The position numbers and the translations under genes were made by a program. This document shows positions 32,170 to 50,427 of a stretch of DNA of 64,000 bases, in pieces (positions within the stretch are counted from its first letter, which is position 1; each line of letters begins with the position of its first letter). The notes beneath the pieces were generated by a model. The model saw only the letters and a list, made by a program, of their open reading frames with translations, ran no database searches and was not told the DNA's origin. This DNA is from Amorphochlora amoebiformis (lineage: Eukaryota; Cercozoa; Chlorarachniophyceae). The DNA is taken from contig BAAHQB010000098.1 in NCBI GenBank assembly GCA_054601695.1, forward strand, positions 558,001 to 622,000. Direction: 5' to 3'.

Positions 32170-32346
32170 GTGTGTGTGTATGTGCGTGTGTGTATATATA
32201 CTCCATATACATATATATATATATATATATATATTGTATATAATATGCACATATACAGACATATCCATTAGGTTAGTAGTTTTCAAGACATACCTTAAGT
32301 AGAGTGATCATATTTATATTACAAATATTTGGTATGCAGATATGTA

Positions 32347-32390
<44 letters not shown>

Positions 32391-32602
32391 GTATATATAA
32401 TACATTTAATATATTATTCTATTGCAGGAAGGCTTTCGGAGGATATAGAACTCGATGTGACGCAGGATGACGCTAAGCCTTATCGGTACATATATATACA
32501 TACATATATATATATATATACAGAGTGTAAATATATATCTATAAATATAAATTCTATATCATATATGTATATATATATATATATTTATATATTATATATA
32601 TA

Positions 32603-32640
<38 letters not shown>

Positions 32641-33171
32641 CGTAATATATATATATATATATATAGATACCTATAAATATATATATATATATAACTATTA
32701 TGCATGATTTATATATTCTTCCTCCTCCTCCCCTCGGATGAATTCAAAGTCATGAAAATGTACCAGGGTGCGCGCCGAGGGGTCGTCGATCTTCGCAGAT
32801 GGCTCCACGCGCTTCTCGGTACCACACACGAATCCCAAATCCCAACCCAAACAAAACCCTCACCTTAACCCTAAACATAACCCATATTTAACCAGGAAGA
32901 AGACGAATCAGACAGTTTTGAAGATGATGATACCTCAAACCCGCTGACCCACATTGCGACACATAGAGCTCAAGGCGCGGACCCACGGAAGGAACAGCTT
33001 CGTGCGACTGGAGCGAGTCAGTATGTAGACCCGACGTATGAGGAGATTGACCCTCAGGATATCGACGAATTTGGTCATATTTTTGTATGTATATGGCTAT
33101 TTACATATATATATATATATAATATGTACGTATGGTATAGTACAAATACATTCCTATAATATACATATATG

Positions 33172-33211
<40 letters not shown>

Positions 33212-33255
33212 ATAGGAAGTGAAATGATGGAAGAGCTTCGATCCATGGTAGCATA

Positions 33256-33315
<60 letters not shown>

Positions 33316-33364
33316 TTATATTCCCATATATTTTTTTATTTCTGTCTTGTATTAATACACATGC

Positions 33365-33416
<52 letters not shown>

Positions 33417-33561
33417 GTATGTGTGTATAATATGTATATATATATGTATATGCATATGTATAGTGTGAATGTATTGCATGCTGTATATTTACACATTCAT
33501 GAATATCTATATATATGCATATATATATATGACTTATCGTACGTGCATACATAATATACGT

Positions 33562-33610
<49 letters not shown>

Positions 33611-35482
33611 GTATATATATATATATATTTATATTTATTATATATACTTATATGTATATATGTATATATATACTCGAGATGTGAGTCTATAAATAAACAT
33701 TTTAAACATACACCTACATGCTTATATTATCATACACTATTATGTATAACATACCGTCATAATCATATGCATAGGGCGTGGTCCGAAAAGCTCTCCCTGG
33801 GCTTCCAAAGCCAGGTAAGATACGAATCTCACAGTCGACGTTCGCGGGCACGAGTAAGAGCATACATTATTGCCCGCCACCTCGCTACGTTGAGGTATGT
33901 GGGTCTCTTTCTGTGCATGTAAAATAATATATATATATACAGCACACATAATATATATACATATATATACATGTGTATATATATATCATGAACCTATGCG
34001 CATAAGTTATAATTATGTGAGATATGTGAAAGTGTGTGAGAAAAATAAATATACCCTATAGCATATATTTTTATGTAGTTTGTATAATATATATATATAT
34101 ATATAGTATTATATATATATATACAGATATATATATATATATATATATGTAAATATATATATATATATATGTGTAAATATGTGTGTATGTTTCGTATTAT
34201 CTATTCCTGCAGTTTATTGTAATAGCGAATGTTCCCAATTATGTATATATCATATTTAAGACACATTTAAAAACAGTTGCTTTAACATGTATATGTATTT
34301 TGGGACATGTACATTTACAAGTATATGCAGACAATATATGAACATATGCATATAATTATACAGAATCACATATCTGCGTGTCCAACATACAAAGGAATAT
34401 GTATTTCCCATCGTAGGATATATGCAAGAAATGTTTTACATGTATATATATATATATATATATATACTATATATATATATATATATATATATACATAGTT
34501 GACATATTACACTTATGCATTCTCTAAAAAAGTGTATATACGTAAAATATACATATTAGAATTGTTCACATATTCATACATATTACACACATGCATATTT
34601 TTTTACATTATATACATACGCATACACATATACACATATATGTACATGTAAACACATACACATTTATGTGTACATGCACACATACATACACACATATATA
34701 ATATGTATACACATATGCATACATGCACATTTATCTTACATTTACATATATATATGTATATAAATATATGTATATATATATATATACATATATATTGTAT
34801 AAGTATGATATATGAATCCGTGTAGTTTGCGGTAATAGGACGTTCGAACGTGGGCAAATCGTCTCTTATCAACGCTCTTACTGGAAATAAAGTATGTGTA
34901 TTCATTTATACATACACGTAATATATTTAACGCATATGTATACATATATACATATCTATATATTATTTGGATGAGTCCGAGTGTATTTATATGTATATAT
35001 AAATACTTATATATGCGATATATATATATATATACATATGTATAGATACACCTCTCTCTATATATGTATATATATATATGTATTATATGTTTGAATATAT
35101 GCAAGTATTCATAACTGTCAAACGGCATTTAATTTATCCGATAACATTTACGTATTTATATTACATGATCACATACATAGTATATATATATATATATATA
35201 GACATATCTAATATATATATATATATATATATAAACGAATATATATATATATATATTTTATGTATATATAGATATGCTTATAATACATTTGTACCTACAC
35301 GTTTCTACATGTACATATACATACATACATCTATTGAGATGAATTTGTATATTAATAATGTTTATATGCATACAAATAAGAAACTGGCGGAGGTATCAAA
35401 GCAGCCGGGGAAGACGAGATCGATTAACCATTATCTTATTGATGACTCGTGGTATACATAATACTTATACATTTATGTAAAC

Positions 35483-35525
<43 letters not shown>

Positions 35526-35617
35526 TACATATGAGTGCATAATGTTTATGTGTAATTTTATATATATATATATATATAGATATATAATATAAACTGTTAT
35601 CTCACTGATGAATCCTG

Positions 35618-35666
<49 letters not shown>

Positions 35667-35756
35667 ATATTTATAAAAATATTTGTATAGTATATATTAC
35701 ACATATGTACATATTATAAAGATATTTATGAATATTTATCGTCTTATTGATGTTTC

Positions 35757-35797
<41 letters not shown>

Positions 35798-35994
35798 CAT
35801 GTGTATACATAATATATAAATCTGTCTCTATGAGAAATTGAGATACATTAGGCATTGCACAAAGTGTCACATATTTTGTGTATGCATAAAAGGTCTTTAA
35901 TTTTTGTGTATATATTTTTATTATATTATATATATGTGCATATATATATATATTACATAAATATGTATATATATGTGTATACGTATATATATAC

Positions 35995-36041
<47 letters not shown>

Positions 36042-36128
36042 AATATAAGAATATAGGCTGCATATAAAGACTATATCATAGGTACCTTGTGGATCTACCA
36101 GGCTACGGCTACGCGAAGGTATATATAA

Positions 36129-36162
<34 letters not shown>

Positions 36163-36193
36163 CATATATATATATATATAGAAATATATATAC

Positions 36194-36224
<31 letters not shown>

Positions 36225-36425
36225 TATATTCATATATATATATATATACATATATTATATGTATATATATACTTACATATATACATAGACATGTATATAT
36301 ATATATATATATATGTAATATATATTTTGGTGTATATATATATATTTAATAAATACAATATATTATATATATATATATGTTTTAAATATATATATATATA
36401 TAATAAATATGAAATATTTGTAATT

Positions 36426-36464
<39 letters not shown>

Positions 36465-36848
36465 CTACGCACACACACTCCACACAAACGCACAGATACA
36501 CACACACACACACGTGTCCCTCCCTCCCTACAACACATATTCCCACACACACCACTCACACAGCATACAGACCACAACACACACGCACACACGCAAACGT
36601 GCAACCCACAAACACACACAAACACACGCACGCACAGGTGGCCATGACAGAGCGATTTGGGTGGCATAAGGCGACCCAGCAATACTTCACGAAGAGGCCT
36701 ACCCTCGCTCTGGTAATGTTGCTTATCGACTCGAGTATACCCCCCCAAAAGATTGATTTGGAGTGTGCAAACTGGCTGGGCGAGGCACAGGTATGTGCGG
36801 GTGTGCACACATATATGTATGTCACATGCGATACATCCATTATGTATG

Positions 36849-36880
<32 letters not shown>

Positions 36881-39024
36881 TGTATATATATACATATATA
36901 TGATACATTTACGTCATATAATATACACATATATATAAATACATATATATATATATATAAATATATATATATATATGTATATATGACATATAAATATAAA
37001 TACATTTAAAATCAATGCATAATGTTTTTAGGTTCCCTTTATGCTTGTGTTCACGAAAGTCGATAAATCCAAGAAAGGGTATACAATGTCCCTGTCATAC
37101 TCTCCAAACCCAAAAACCCAAAACTTCCTCACTCCTTTCTCTCTGTCTCTGTCTTTCTCTCTTCTCTCTCTTTCTCTCTCTCTCTTTTCTCTATCTCTCT
37201 CTTTTTTCCTTCTTCCTCTATATATCTCTCTCTTTCTCTCTCATCTCTATCTCTCTCTCTTCTCTTTCTCTCTCCCCTCTCTCTCTAACCCGCTCCCTGT
37301 CTCCTCTCTCCTACCTCTCTAACTCTCTTCTCTTTCTTCTCTCTATTCTCTTTCTATTCTCTCTCTCTTCTCTCTCTCTTTTTCTCTCTCTCTCCTTTCT
37401 CTCTCTCTCTTTTCTTTCTCTCTCCTCTCTCTCTCTCTCTCTCTTTTCTCTCTCCTCTCTCTTTTCTCTCTCTCTCTCTCTTTCTCTCTTTCTCTCTCTC
37501 TCTCTCCGCCTATTGGATCTATGTACGCTCATTCTTGAACCCAACGTCCCTTCCTTCTCGAATCCTCACCTTGAGTCTTAACCCTAATAAGAATACAACC
37601 AACCCTAACCCTACGTACCCCTAAGCCTAAGCCTAACCCCAAACTCTAACCCCAAACCCTAACCCCAAACACTAATCCTTACCCTACCTACCCGTAACTC
37701 TAACCCTAACCTTAATACTAACCCTACACACCCTCTACCTATTACCCCTAACCCTAACCCCAACCGTAACCCGAACCCCGCCTACCCTAACCCTAACCTA
37801 ATCCTAATTCTAACCCGGACTACACCTACCCAACCCTAACCCTAAGTCTTAACTCAACTACCTACCCCTGGCTATAGCTACCCCTAGCTCCCCCGAACTC
37901 TAACCCCTAACATCTACCCCAACTCTAACCCTAACCCTAACTCTAACCCTAACCCTAACCCTAACCCTAACCCTAACCCTAACCCTAACCCTAACCCTAA
38001 CCCTAACCCTAACCCTACCCAATGGTCCTCGGGCTAAGCTGAATAATCTGATCCTAACCCTACCTAACCCTAAACCCAAAACCCTAGCTAACCCTAACAT
38101 AACCCCAACTCCAACCCCAACCCAACCCTGACCCTAAACCCTAGCCTTAATCCAACCCTAACCCTAATCCTACCTAATCCTAACCCTAACCCTAACCCTA
38201 ACCCTAACCCTAACCCTAACCCTAACCCTAACCTTAATCCCAACCCTATAGCCCTAACCCTACCTACCCCTAGCCCAAATCCCAATCCTAACCCTAACCC
38301 GAACCCTAACCCTAACCCTACTACTAACCCTAATCTTAATCCCAACTCTAGCCCTAACCCTAACCCTAACCCTACTACTAACCCTAATCTTAATCCCAAT
38401 CCTAGCCCTAACCCTACCTACCCCTAGCCCTAATCCCGACCCTAACCCTAACCCTAACCTTAACCCTAACGCTAACCTAACCCTAACCTTAACTCCAACC
38501 CTAGCCCTAACCCTACCTAGCCCTAGCCGTAATCCCAACCCTAATCCTAACCCTACCTAACCCCAACCCTAACCCGAACCCTAAGCCCAACTCTAACCCT
38601 GACCCTAACCCTAACCCTAACCCTAACCCTAACCCTAACCCTAACCCTAACCCTAACCCTAACCCTAACCCCAACCCTGTTGAGTCCACCACTGTGGAGA
38701 GGTGAATAGCCCTGGGGCTAAGACATGCTAAATAATACGATCTTACCCCTAACCCTAACCCTAACCCTAACCGTAACCCTAACCCTAACCCTAACCCTAA
38801 CCCTAACCCAACCGAAAGCCAAGCATGAGGTTTATTCTCGATGATAGGCTGCCCAAGCCGAGTGAGAATATCAAGACGTTTATGAGGACTCTTTCGCTCG
38901 ATTGGGAGAATCCTCCTGCACACGTGGCTACGAGCGCAAGCAAAGGGGTGCGGAGAGAAAAAGAGAGAGATAGAGAGAAGAAAGAGAAGAAAGAGAAGAG
39001 AGAGAAGAGAGTGAGATAGGTAGG

Positions 39025-39056
<32 letters not shown>

Positions 39057-39198
39057 TCATATGCATTATATATAAAGGTCGTAAATTTGCTTAGTTATCG
39101 AGTACAATCCATACATATATGTATGTATGTATATATTACAGATATAGTATACAGATATTATGCAAGTATAAATATTATACACACACAAATATATATAC

Positions 39199-39237
<39 letters not shown>

Positions 39238-39313
39238 TATATGTATATATATGTACATATATATATTTATGCACATATATATATGTATATATATGTACAT
39301 ATATATATTTATG

Positions 39314-39387
<74 letters not shown>

Positions 39388-39569
39388 ATATGCATATGTA
39401 TAACATATACACATATATTATACTCGTATAAATATATGAATTTAGGTTGGTTTAGCGGATCTTTTGACGTTCCTTTCTCAGGTTTTCGTACATTATGCAA
39501 TATATATATATATATATATGTATATTGTCAAATATACACATATATATACATATGGCTTGCGCATACATT

Positions 39570-39606
<37 letters not shown>

Positions 39607-40072
39607 TATATATTAATACATACAATATAACACGTACATACACACATCTAAGACGAATAAAATTTAGAAACATGCATGTTTCTCTCTTCTTCTCCTCTTC
39701 TATACCATCCAAAGTTCTCCCTCTCCCCCCCCCCCTTTTCTCTCTCCTCTCTCTCGTCACTCTCTTTTCCCTCTGTTTCTCTCACTTGCTTTACTATCTC
39801 CCACTCTCCATCTCTCCCAGGCTCCACCTCTCCGAGGTTCTGTTCCATATCTCGGGAATATGAGTGTGTATGTATGTGTGTATTTTGCATATAGGTATAT
39901 ATATATATATATATATATATGTAGATATCTGTATATGTAAATGTTTTCATGTTTAAAATTGTTGTATGTATGTGTACATGTGTAGATGTTTAGGATCATT
40001 ATCATTGTATATATATGTATATATATATATATATATATGTGTGTCTGTGTGTATGTATGAATATATATGTAA

Positions 40073-40106
<34 letters not shown>

Positions 40107-40514
40107 ATATATATATATATTATATGTAATATGTATGTATGATATATAATAGAATATATGCAAATACATAACATTGAAACATTATATATTATAGGTATAC
40201 ATACATACATATGTATTTATATATATCAATATATATATAGATAACATAAATCTTGTATCGAAATATAATATGTTTCCAAGTACTACACATCTACATATGA
40301 TTAAATTTTACCCATGTAATGTACACATAAATATTTGAAAAAAATACATGTAATTGTTATCCAATGATTTTTTGTTATCGATACCCAGATTCGCGGTATG
40401 TTTGATGTGGAGATGAAGCAGGGTTTTTGGACACATGCCAGGGAGAAACAAACAGAAAAGAAGTTTGGAACTAGGCCAAAACGCAACAAAAACAGGCAGA
40501 AGCCTCTTAAGTAA
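28752..40514 (+). CDS. ENGB: EngB/YihA-type TRAFAC GTPase, probably organelle-targeted ribosome assembly factor
   Basis: Predicted exons: 28752-29159, 30384-30446, 30508-30603, 31566-31610, 31786-31942, 32428-32485, 32767-32818, 32896-33084, (33216-33247 optional), 33775-33894, 34826-34891, 35381-35451, 36082-36118, 36638-36790, 37032-37078, 38824-38947, 39446-39481, 40389-40514; 615 residues without the optional exon. GTPase motifs are complete: G1 [10 protein letters not shown]2 in [10 protein letters not shown]3 DLPGYG, G4 TKVDK, G5 [13 protein letters not shown] plus DLPGYGYA is diagnostic of EngB, which binds GTP and helps assemble the large ribosomal subunit in bacteria and organelles. 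The first ~100 residues begin with a short hydrophobic core ([10 protein letters not shown]) followed by Arg/Ser/Lys-rich sequence, like a signal-plus-transit or mitochondrial presequence. An acidic, low-complexity region ([22 protein letters not shown]) precedes the G domain, and the last exon is strongly basic. The optional exon would need a donor inside exon 32896-33084. The 5' ATG is the first in the exon. Confidence 0.92.
37079..38823 (+). repeat. EngB intron: (CT)n tract followed by CCCTAA telomere-type array
   Basis: This 1745-nt intron starts GTATAC and ends CCAAG. It holds a CT-rich tract (about 37131-37508) and then a degenerate CCCTAA array (about 37578-38814) with several near-perfect runs. 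Two non-telomeric insertions near 38030-38053 and 38714-38744 share GGGCTAAG, AATAAT and GATC in the same order. Unlike most introns here it has almost no (TA)n. Confidence 0.85.
39240..39325 (+). repeat. Direct repeat of ~50 bp in EngB intron
   Basis: The block ATATGTATATATATGTACAT followed by ATATATATATTTATGCACAT occurs twice in succession before a long (TA)n run. Probably slippage or recent tandem duplication. Confidence 0.7.
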
Positions 40515-41212
40515 TTACTAGAATTATAACAAGCTACATTAACGGCTTGAAAATAATGGAAGTTAAAAATTATAAATAAAATTTAATTAAGATACGGATC
40601 TAGAGATACTTGTAAGAAACATATACTATTTGAATTAACCCCTTGTAGTCTCTAGTATCTGTCCGCTCTGATGTGTGACATTATCATTTGAACTTCGGAT
40701 TTTAGTGAAATATCTAGATATAAGTTTTTTAGTATCCGTATCTATTGTCCAGATTGTGTGATGTCGACGTCTAGCAGATATTCTCAGTAATAAACTCTAT
40801 AGATATCTAGATATATACTTAGACTATGCTAGCTAGTATGATATCCGATGCAGAAATTTAAGAATCATATTGGTCTGGTCTGGTAGTTGCTAGAGTTGGT
40901 ATTCTAGGTATTGTCCAGATTCCAGAGATTGTACGGGTCAAGATCACAGAACTAAAATATAGAGAATCTAGAGAATATACAATATTCAATATCTAGAATA
41001 TAAAAACACATACATGCTAGATCTAGTAGATATCTAGGATATGACCAGTCTGATGTAAAAAAATAAACTTCACGTGCGTTGTTCTAGTTGTTGATGACTT
41101 CAGTAAATTTATAATCTTTCAGTGTTAACCACTGAATTCAGAATTCTTTGCATGTGCACTAAATCGTACATATCCTATGGTAAATCTACCCGCTTGTTTG
41201 AAAGTAAGGGCT
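40515..41212. other. CTAG-rich convergent intergenic spacer
   Basis: Lies between the stops of EngB (40514) and UMP-CMP kinase (41213). AT-rich without long (TA)n, with about 16 CTAG sites by eye. Bases 41017-41032 (CTAGATCTAGTAGATA) recur exactly at 55766-55781, and 40760-40781 resembles 25986-26009. Nothing coding was seen. Confidence 0.7.
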
Positions 41213-44632
<3,420 letters not shown>

Positions 44633-44710
44633 GCTCTTGCTCAGCTCAGGCCTTTCTCTCTTGTAAACTATGGTAGCAAACAATCAAAGGTTTTTATAAA
44701 ATGTTCCCTC
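44633..44710 (-). promoter_or_regulatory. 78-bp gap between tandem minus-strand genes
   Basis: The calcyphosin-like stop codon (44711-44713) and the UMP-CMP kinase ATG (44632) are only 78 bp apart. The downstream promoter and upstream 3' UTR must therefore overlap, or the genes are co-transcribed. No conserved element is recognised. Confidence 0.6.
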
Positions 44711-45128
44711 TCATTCACATCCCTTGCGGATGTCTGTATGCATTAAAAGGAAGTATGTGTATATATATACTTGTATACATACTATCTTACTACATAATAT
44801 ATATATATATATATATATTTATACATCTATATTTCTACACATATATATATATATATATATATTATGTACATACACACATGCATGCATACATACTTACGTG
44901 TGCATATGTGCACACGTATACTTACGTGCGTTCGAGAACTCCTCATACGTAACCGCACCGTTTCCGCTGGCATCGAAGTCGTTAAACAGTGCTCGAGCAA
45001 GATGCTCACTAGGCTGAATCTGTTATATATGTATATAAATATATATATAAACATGTATATATTTTATATTATATATTATATATATATATATATATATATC
45101 CTTGTGATAAATAAATATAAATATATCT

Positions 45129-45171
<43 letters not shown>

Positions 45172-45487
45172 CATGTACATAATGCATATTGTATATTCTT
45201 TATTTTATGATTGTGGTACATGTATCCCATACCCCAAGTGTGGCCAGAGCTTTGCGAAACTCGACGAAGATGACCTTCCCGCTGATTTGATGACGCGTTT
45301 TATACAGTAAATATATACACATAAATAATTAATATAGCAATACATACATATTCAAATATGATAATTTACACATAAATGTATTCCATACAATTTTAAAAGA
45401 TACATCCACATATATAATATGTATACATATATATATATATATATATATATATGTTATCACATATTATTTATTTGTATATATATATAC

Positions 45488-45528
<41 letters not shown>

Positions 45529-45658
45529 CATTTAGATACGTACAGTTACATTTCATTTTCGTAAGTCTACGACCTGTCGTCGATATCGAACTTGCGGAAG
45601 GTATGGGCAAGAGTGTTGCGCTCATAGTGGCTGCCTGTGGTCCTCTGTCTCACCTAAA

Positions 45659-45718
<60 letters not shown>

Positions 45719-45746
45719 GCATATATATATACACATATACATATAT

Positions 45747-45780
<34 letters not shown>

Positions 45781-45889
45781 CATATATATGTAAGAAATAT
45801 AATGATGATATATATACGTTTATATCCATTTTTATATCGATATTAATGCATATATATATATATATATATAAATATACAGATATACATAC

Positions 45890-45920
<31 letters not shown>

Positions 45921-46334
45921 ATAAATATTAGTAAATGCATATATATATATATATGTAGATATGTAATATGCATTTTCACGGAGAAAAATAGATGGGCAAT
46001 TAATGGTAGAGTACCCGTTACAATTTACCTTCTCTCGAATTTCATCCTTGAGGGCTTCAATCACGGTTGGGTCGACGCCAAGAACTTTGGCTATGTCCTC
46101 CTGGCGAAGACATGACGGCATCATCAGACGTATAGATTACAGCAAGAATGTGGGATTCTTTTGGATATACCAAACCTTAATCCTCCACGCTTTACAAACC
46201 ATTTGAACGAACCTGTCATCACTATACGGGAAGTTCGCAGAGAGATCCGCTGCGATAAATACCAGTTGATAAATTGAGTTAAACTGCATTGTTACATACA
46301 TGTATTGGCATGTACGTATATACATATACACACA

Positions 46335-46366
<32 letters not shown>

Positions 46367-46746
46367 ATATGTATATATATATATGTGTAGATATAGATAT
46401 AGAAATATAGATAAATCCTTAATTTGTATTAAATGAATTGCATCATGTTATATGCATACATATAAATATAAAAATATCAATATATATATATATATATTTT
46501 ACATACGAATATATATATATATATATATGTATATAAAGAATTGTATTTACATGTATTATATATATATATATATATATATATACATGCATAAATGTACATA
46601 TATGTATACACTATATGTATACTATATATATATATATAAATGTATATATATATATTTATAAATATTTACGTATAGTGTATAATATATTAATTACATCTAC
46701 ACACATGTATATATGTTTATATATGCATGCATAAAGTGTATATATA

Positions 46747-46777
<31 letters not shown>

Positions 46778-46802
46778 TATATATATATATATAGTATGTG
46801 TT

Positions 46803-46834
<32 letters not shown>

Positions 46835-47195
46835 TTATACATATATGTATATAAATATATTTTTAGATACACATATAGATGTAATATGCACTTAAAAGTA
46901 AGTGCACTCATTATACGTTCAAGTAAAACGTACGCTTAGGAAATTACCCATGTAATCCAGGAACTCGGCTTTGGTCACCTTTCATTACAGAAAGAACTCA
47001 GAAAAACAGATATCAAGATGTAGAGGACTAGTCCTTCAAACCTTGCCATCCCCTTTAGTGCCATTGTCACCCTCGAAAGCAGACAAGAATTTCTTGTAAA
47101 CCTGCAGAAATAGTAAGGTTGGATTGATCGTAGTCGAGAGTGATCAAGGTCAACGTACCTGTTCTTCTGTGAGTTGACCCGACAGAACCTATATA

Positions 47196-47234
<39 letters not shown>

Positions 47235-47524
47235 ATACAAGAAGTTAATTCGATGATGTTTTCGCGGATTAACGTTCATATCATGTGGACCTTGGGGTGT
47301 CTCGAAGCATCGTACGTGTTCCTCAAGTCTTTAATATCCACCACGCCTATCACATCAAAACACACACACCCCATATATATATATGTATATGTGTATATAA
47401 TATGTATATGTATGTATATGTATATATATATATATGTATCCATACTTGTGTACAATATATATATATTATATATATATATATGTATATATATATTTGTACC
47501 TATATATGTACATATACATGAACT

Positions 47525-47586
<62 letters not shown>

Positions 47587-47922
47587 AATTGTATTGCATC
47601 AAATATTTAACAGCAATCCGATTGTTCAAGGGAAAAATGAAATCAACGAACCATCGCCTGTCTTGTCAAATTTGTTAAACGCTAGAAGGGCCACGGCCTT
47701 GCGTCTTCCGCTGACAGGACCCTGAAGAAAGAGGGTTTTTAGACTCTGCACATGTTCTATTTCTCGCCTACCGACAAGCCCTCAATGAACTCTTTGTAAT
47801 CTAGGCAGCCCGACTTGTCTTTATCAATGTACCTGGTAAAAAACACTAAGACATTAACATACATGCATATATATATATATATATATATACATACATATAT
47901 ATATATATATATAAATATAAAA

Positions 47923-47954
<32 letters not shown>

Positions 47955-47996
47955 ATATATATATATTTAATATATATATATATATGTATTGCATTC

Positions 47997-48047
<51 letters not shown>

Positions 48048-48497
48048 AATATATGTATATATGAATAAAAATATTACGAACTAGCACTCCCAAATTCGGA
48101 AGGATATTATCCACCTGAAAAGCATCGTTAGCTCCTGGCGCTTGAGAAATAGTCCAGCTCTACCAAGAACCTGTGAATCACATGAAAATGGCGCGTCATA
48201 TTCAATTTGTGGTAAGCGGAGTTGCCTCACCAGTTCAAACTCCTCGAAGCTCAGCTTCCCATCCCCGTTGATGTCATTGATTTTAAAGCACCTACAAAAG
48301 CGGGGAGCATCGCATATCGTCATTCAGAAGGATATGATCTCTTCCCTATTTCAAAAATCCCGGAGAATCCATCAACCCTCAGACTGCCAGAAAAACCCGT
48401 CAATCGCGCACCGAGCAAGGGCTGAAATGCTCGCGCCCCCACGAGTCGCGATCTGCATCTTCAAATCTTCCGTGATCTCACTTAGCGGTCGTGCCAT
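44711..48497 (-). CDS. Calcyphosin-like EF-hand calcium-binding protein
   Basis: Exons, 5' to 3': 48497-48412, 48291-48231, 48170-48115, 47832-47772, 47721-47652, 47346-47291, 47188-47159, 47101-47042, 46978-46948, 46249-46176, 46100-46029, 45653-45574, 45281-45233, 45019-44926, 44733-44711; 300 residues, start [20 protein letters not shown], end HIRKGCE. EF-hand loops are visible: [40 protein letters not shown], a degenerate one around [16 protein letters not shown], then after a linker [13 protein letters not shown] and [13 protein letters not shown]. The first four, with HPKV and [13 protein letters not shown], match calcyphosin. The extra C-terminal pair makes it longer than vertebrate calcyphosin (~190 residues). 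It should be a soluble calcium sensor; in protists such proteins are often linked to cilia, which cannot be shown here. Several introns are short (50-63 nt) and others are TA-filled. Confidence 0.92.
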
Positions 48498-48735
48498 TTT
48501 GTGTTGTTTGATCTTTTCCTGGAAAAAAAATGCGAATCAAAGCTGAACGGCTTGCGCGCCGCTTCGGTTTTCGACCTTCGGGCGGGTGTCGCCACTTGGA
48601 TCTTGTCAGGAGATCGCGTAATGTTGTCCCGGTCAATACCCAGGACTCCCGGGATTTGGAAAAAGATAAAGGCGGCGTTGCTGTCAAGGGAAGCGGCTTC
48701 CCTCCAGGATGTTCGGAGTCCGAGCGCGGTCTCCT
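48498..48735. promoter_or_regulatory. Divergent intergenic region between calcyphosin-like gene and USP
   Basis: 238 bp between ATG 48497 (minus) and ATG 48736 (plus), GC-richer than the introns and free of (TA)n. An open frame starts at ATG 48530 on the plus strand but has no family resemblance; it is probably leader or promoter sequence. Confidence 0.5.
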
Positions 48736-49790
48736 ATGTCCTTTTTCTCGGACAGTGATTCCGAGATCGAGGGTCCCCTTCCATTTAAGATAAAATGCAT
48801 GGTATTGGGGAGAAGAAACCCCATAGTCACTCTCTCAATCGTCAAGAAAGAGGGTGAGAGACGTTTGACGAATTAATTTCACACAGGAGGTTGGGGAGAG
48901 TTTGGTACATAGAAAGAGAAAAAGGATGTAGGGTGAATGGAGAGGAGAGAGATGAGGAGAGGGACAAGAACAAGAGAGGCTAGAGTTTGTGGTGAAGCTA
49001 ATGCATTTGCTAACATTTTCTTCGTGAAGGTGTGCCTTTCATTCTCATCAAGGAGAAGCAACCACTAGAGCTTCCTCTGCGCAGCACCACGGTCACCCAT
49101 TCAAAAGGAAAAATCATACGCGTATCCTCCTTTACGAAGGAAGTGGACACGAAGATGGAATCGTTGGTGGGAATCCGTATTTTTGCACTGATATTTGGTC
49201 TGAATAGATTGTGGGTCTATATAGGAACAGGGAAATCATGCCGTGCCTCAGGTGAAACAATTTGTACGACTGTGCAAGAAACTGAGTGATAGCGAAAAGG
49301 ATGCATATGGAGACTCTGACGAGGACATAAAGTGGGCTCAAAATCTACTTTCGCACATCAAACTGATTTTGTGTATTGCAGGAAGCTTGTCGCGAGTCTT
49401 CCAAACTACCGAGATGATTTTGCCGCGAAAAATAATTCAAATAAAAGTAGATATCCCGCACCCTCTTTAACGCATACTGGTCTGAGCAGGACAAATCGTT
49501 CAGATCCAACCACATCTTGCCCATACCCCGCATATCACTCAACCCCCCCCCTCCTTCACCCTTATCCCGTCATTTTATATGTGTGTGTGTATGTGTATGT
49601 AGATATATATACATGTATATATATATATATATATTTACATATATATATATATATGTGTAAATATATATATGTATATATATATATATGTATATATATATAT
49701 TATATATGTATTATATTATATTATATTATATATATATATATACCAAAACATACTTGTAACATATATATATATATATATACATATGTATAC

Positions 49791-49823
<33 letters not shown>

Positions 49824-49869
49824 ATATATTCATATATATAAACATAAATATATACATATATACATATGT

Positions 49870-49963
<94 letters not shown>

Positions 49964-50094
49964 ATTTAAGCATACATGTGCTTTATTCCGTATTGTAATG
50001 CATTTAGAAATGCACATAAATATATAAATAATATTTAACATATTTTTATAATATTTATAATTATCTATTTATGTATGCAGATGTACATATATAT

Positions 50095-50140
<46 letters not shown>

Positions 50141-50381
50141 AATTTATACTATATATTTTATATATATGTATATTATATATATATATATATATCCATACAT
50201 ACATACATGTACAAAAACGATGTCCAATATACACTATATATATATGTATAATATATGAAAATATAAAATATATACGCTACGAACAGAAATATAAACAGAA
50301 TTATATATATATATATATATATTTATAGATATATGTAACTGTTATATTAGTATCTATTTAGTATACACACACATATATATA

Positions 50382-50427
<46 letters not shown>

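Noticed and set aside
37311-39066. Long frames rich in LSLSF, RERER or GLGLGL
   Set aside because: Translations of the (CT)n and CCCTAA repeats in an EngB intron.
48530-48793. 87-codon plus-strand open frame starting MRIKAERLARRF
   Set aside because: Overlaps the USP start exon (ATG 48736) in another frame and has no recognisable domain.
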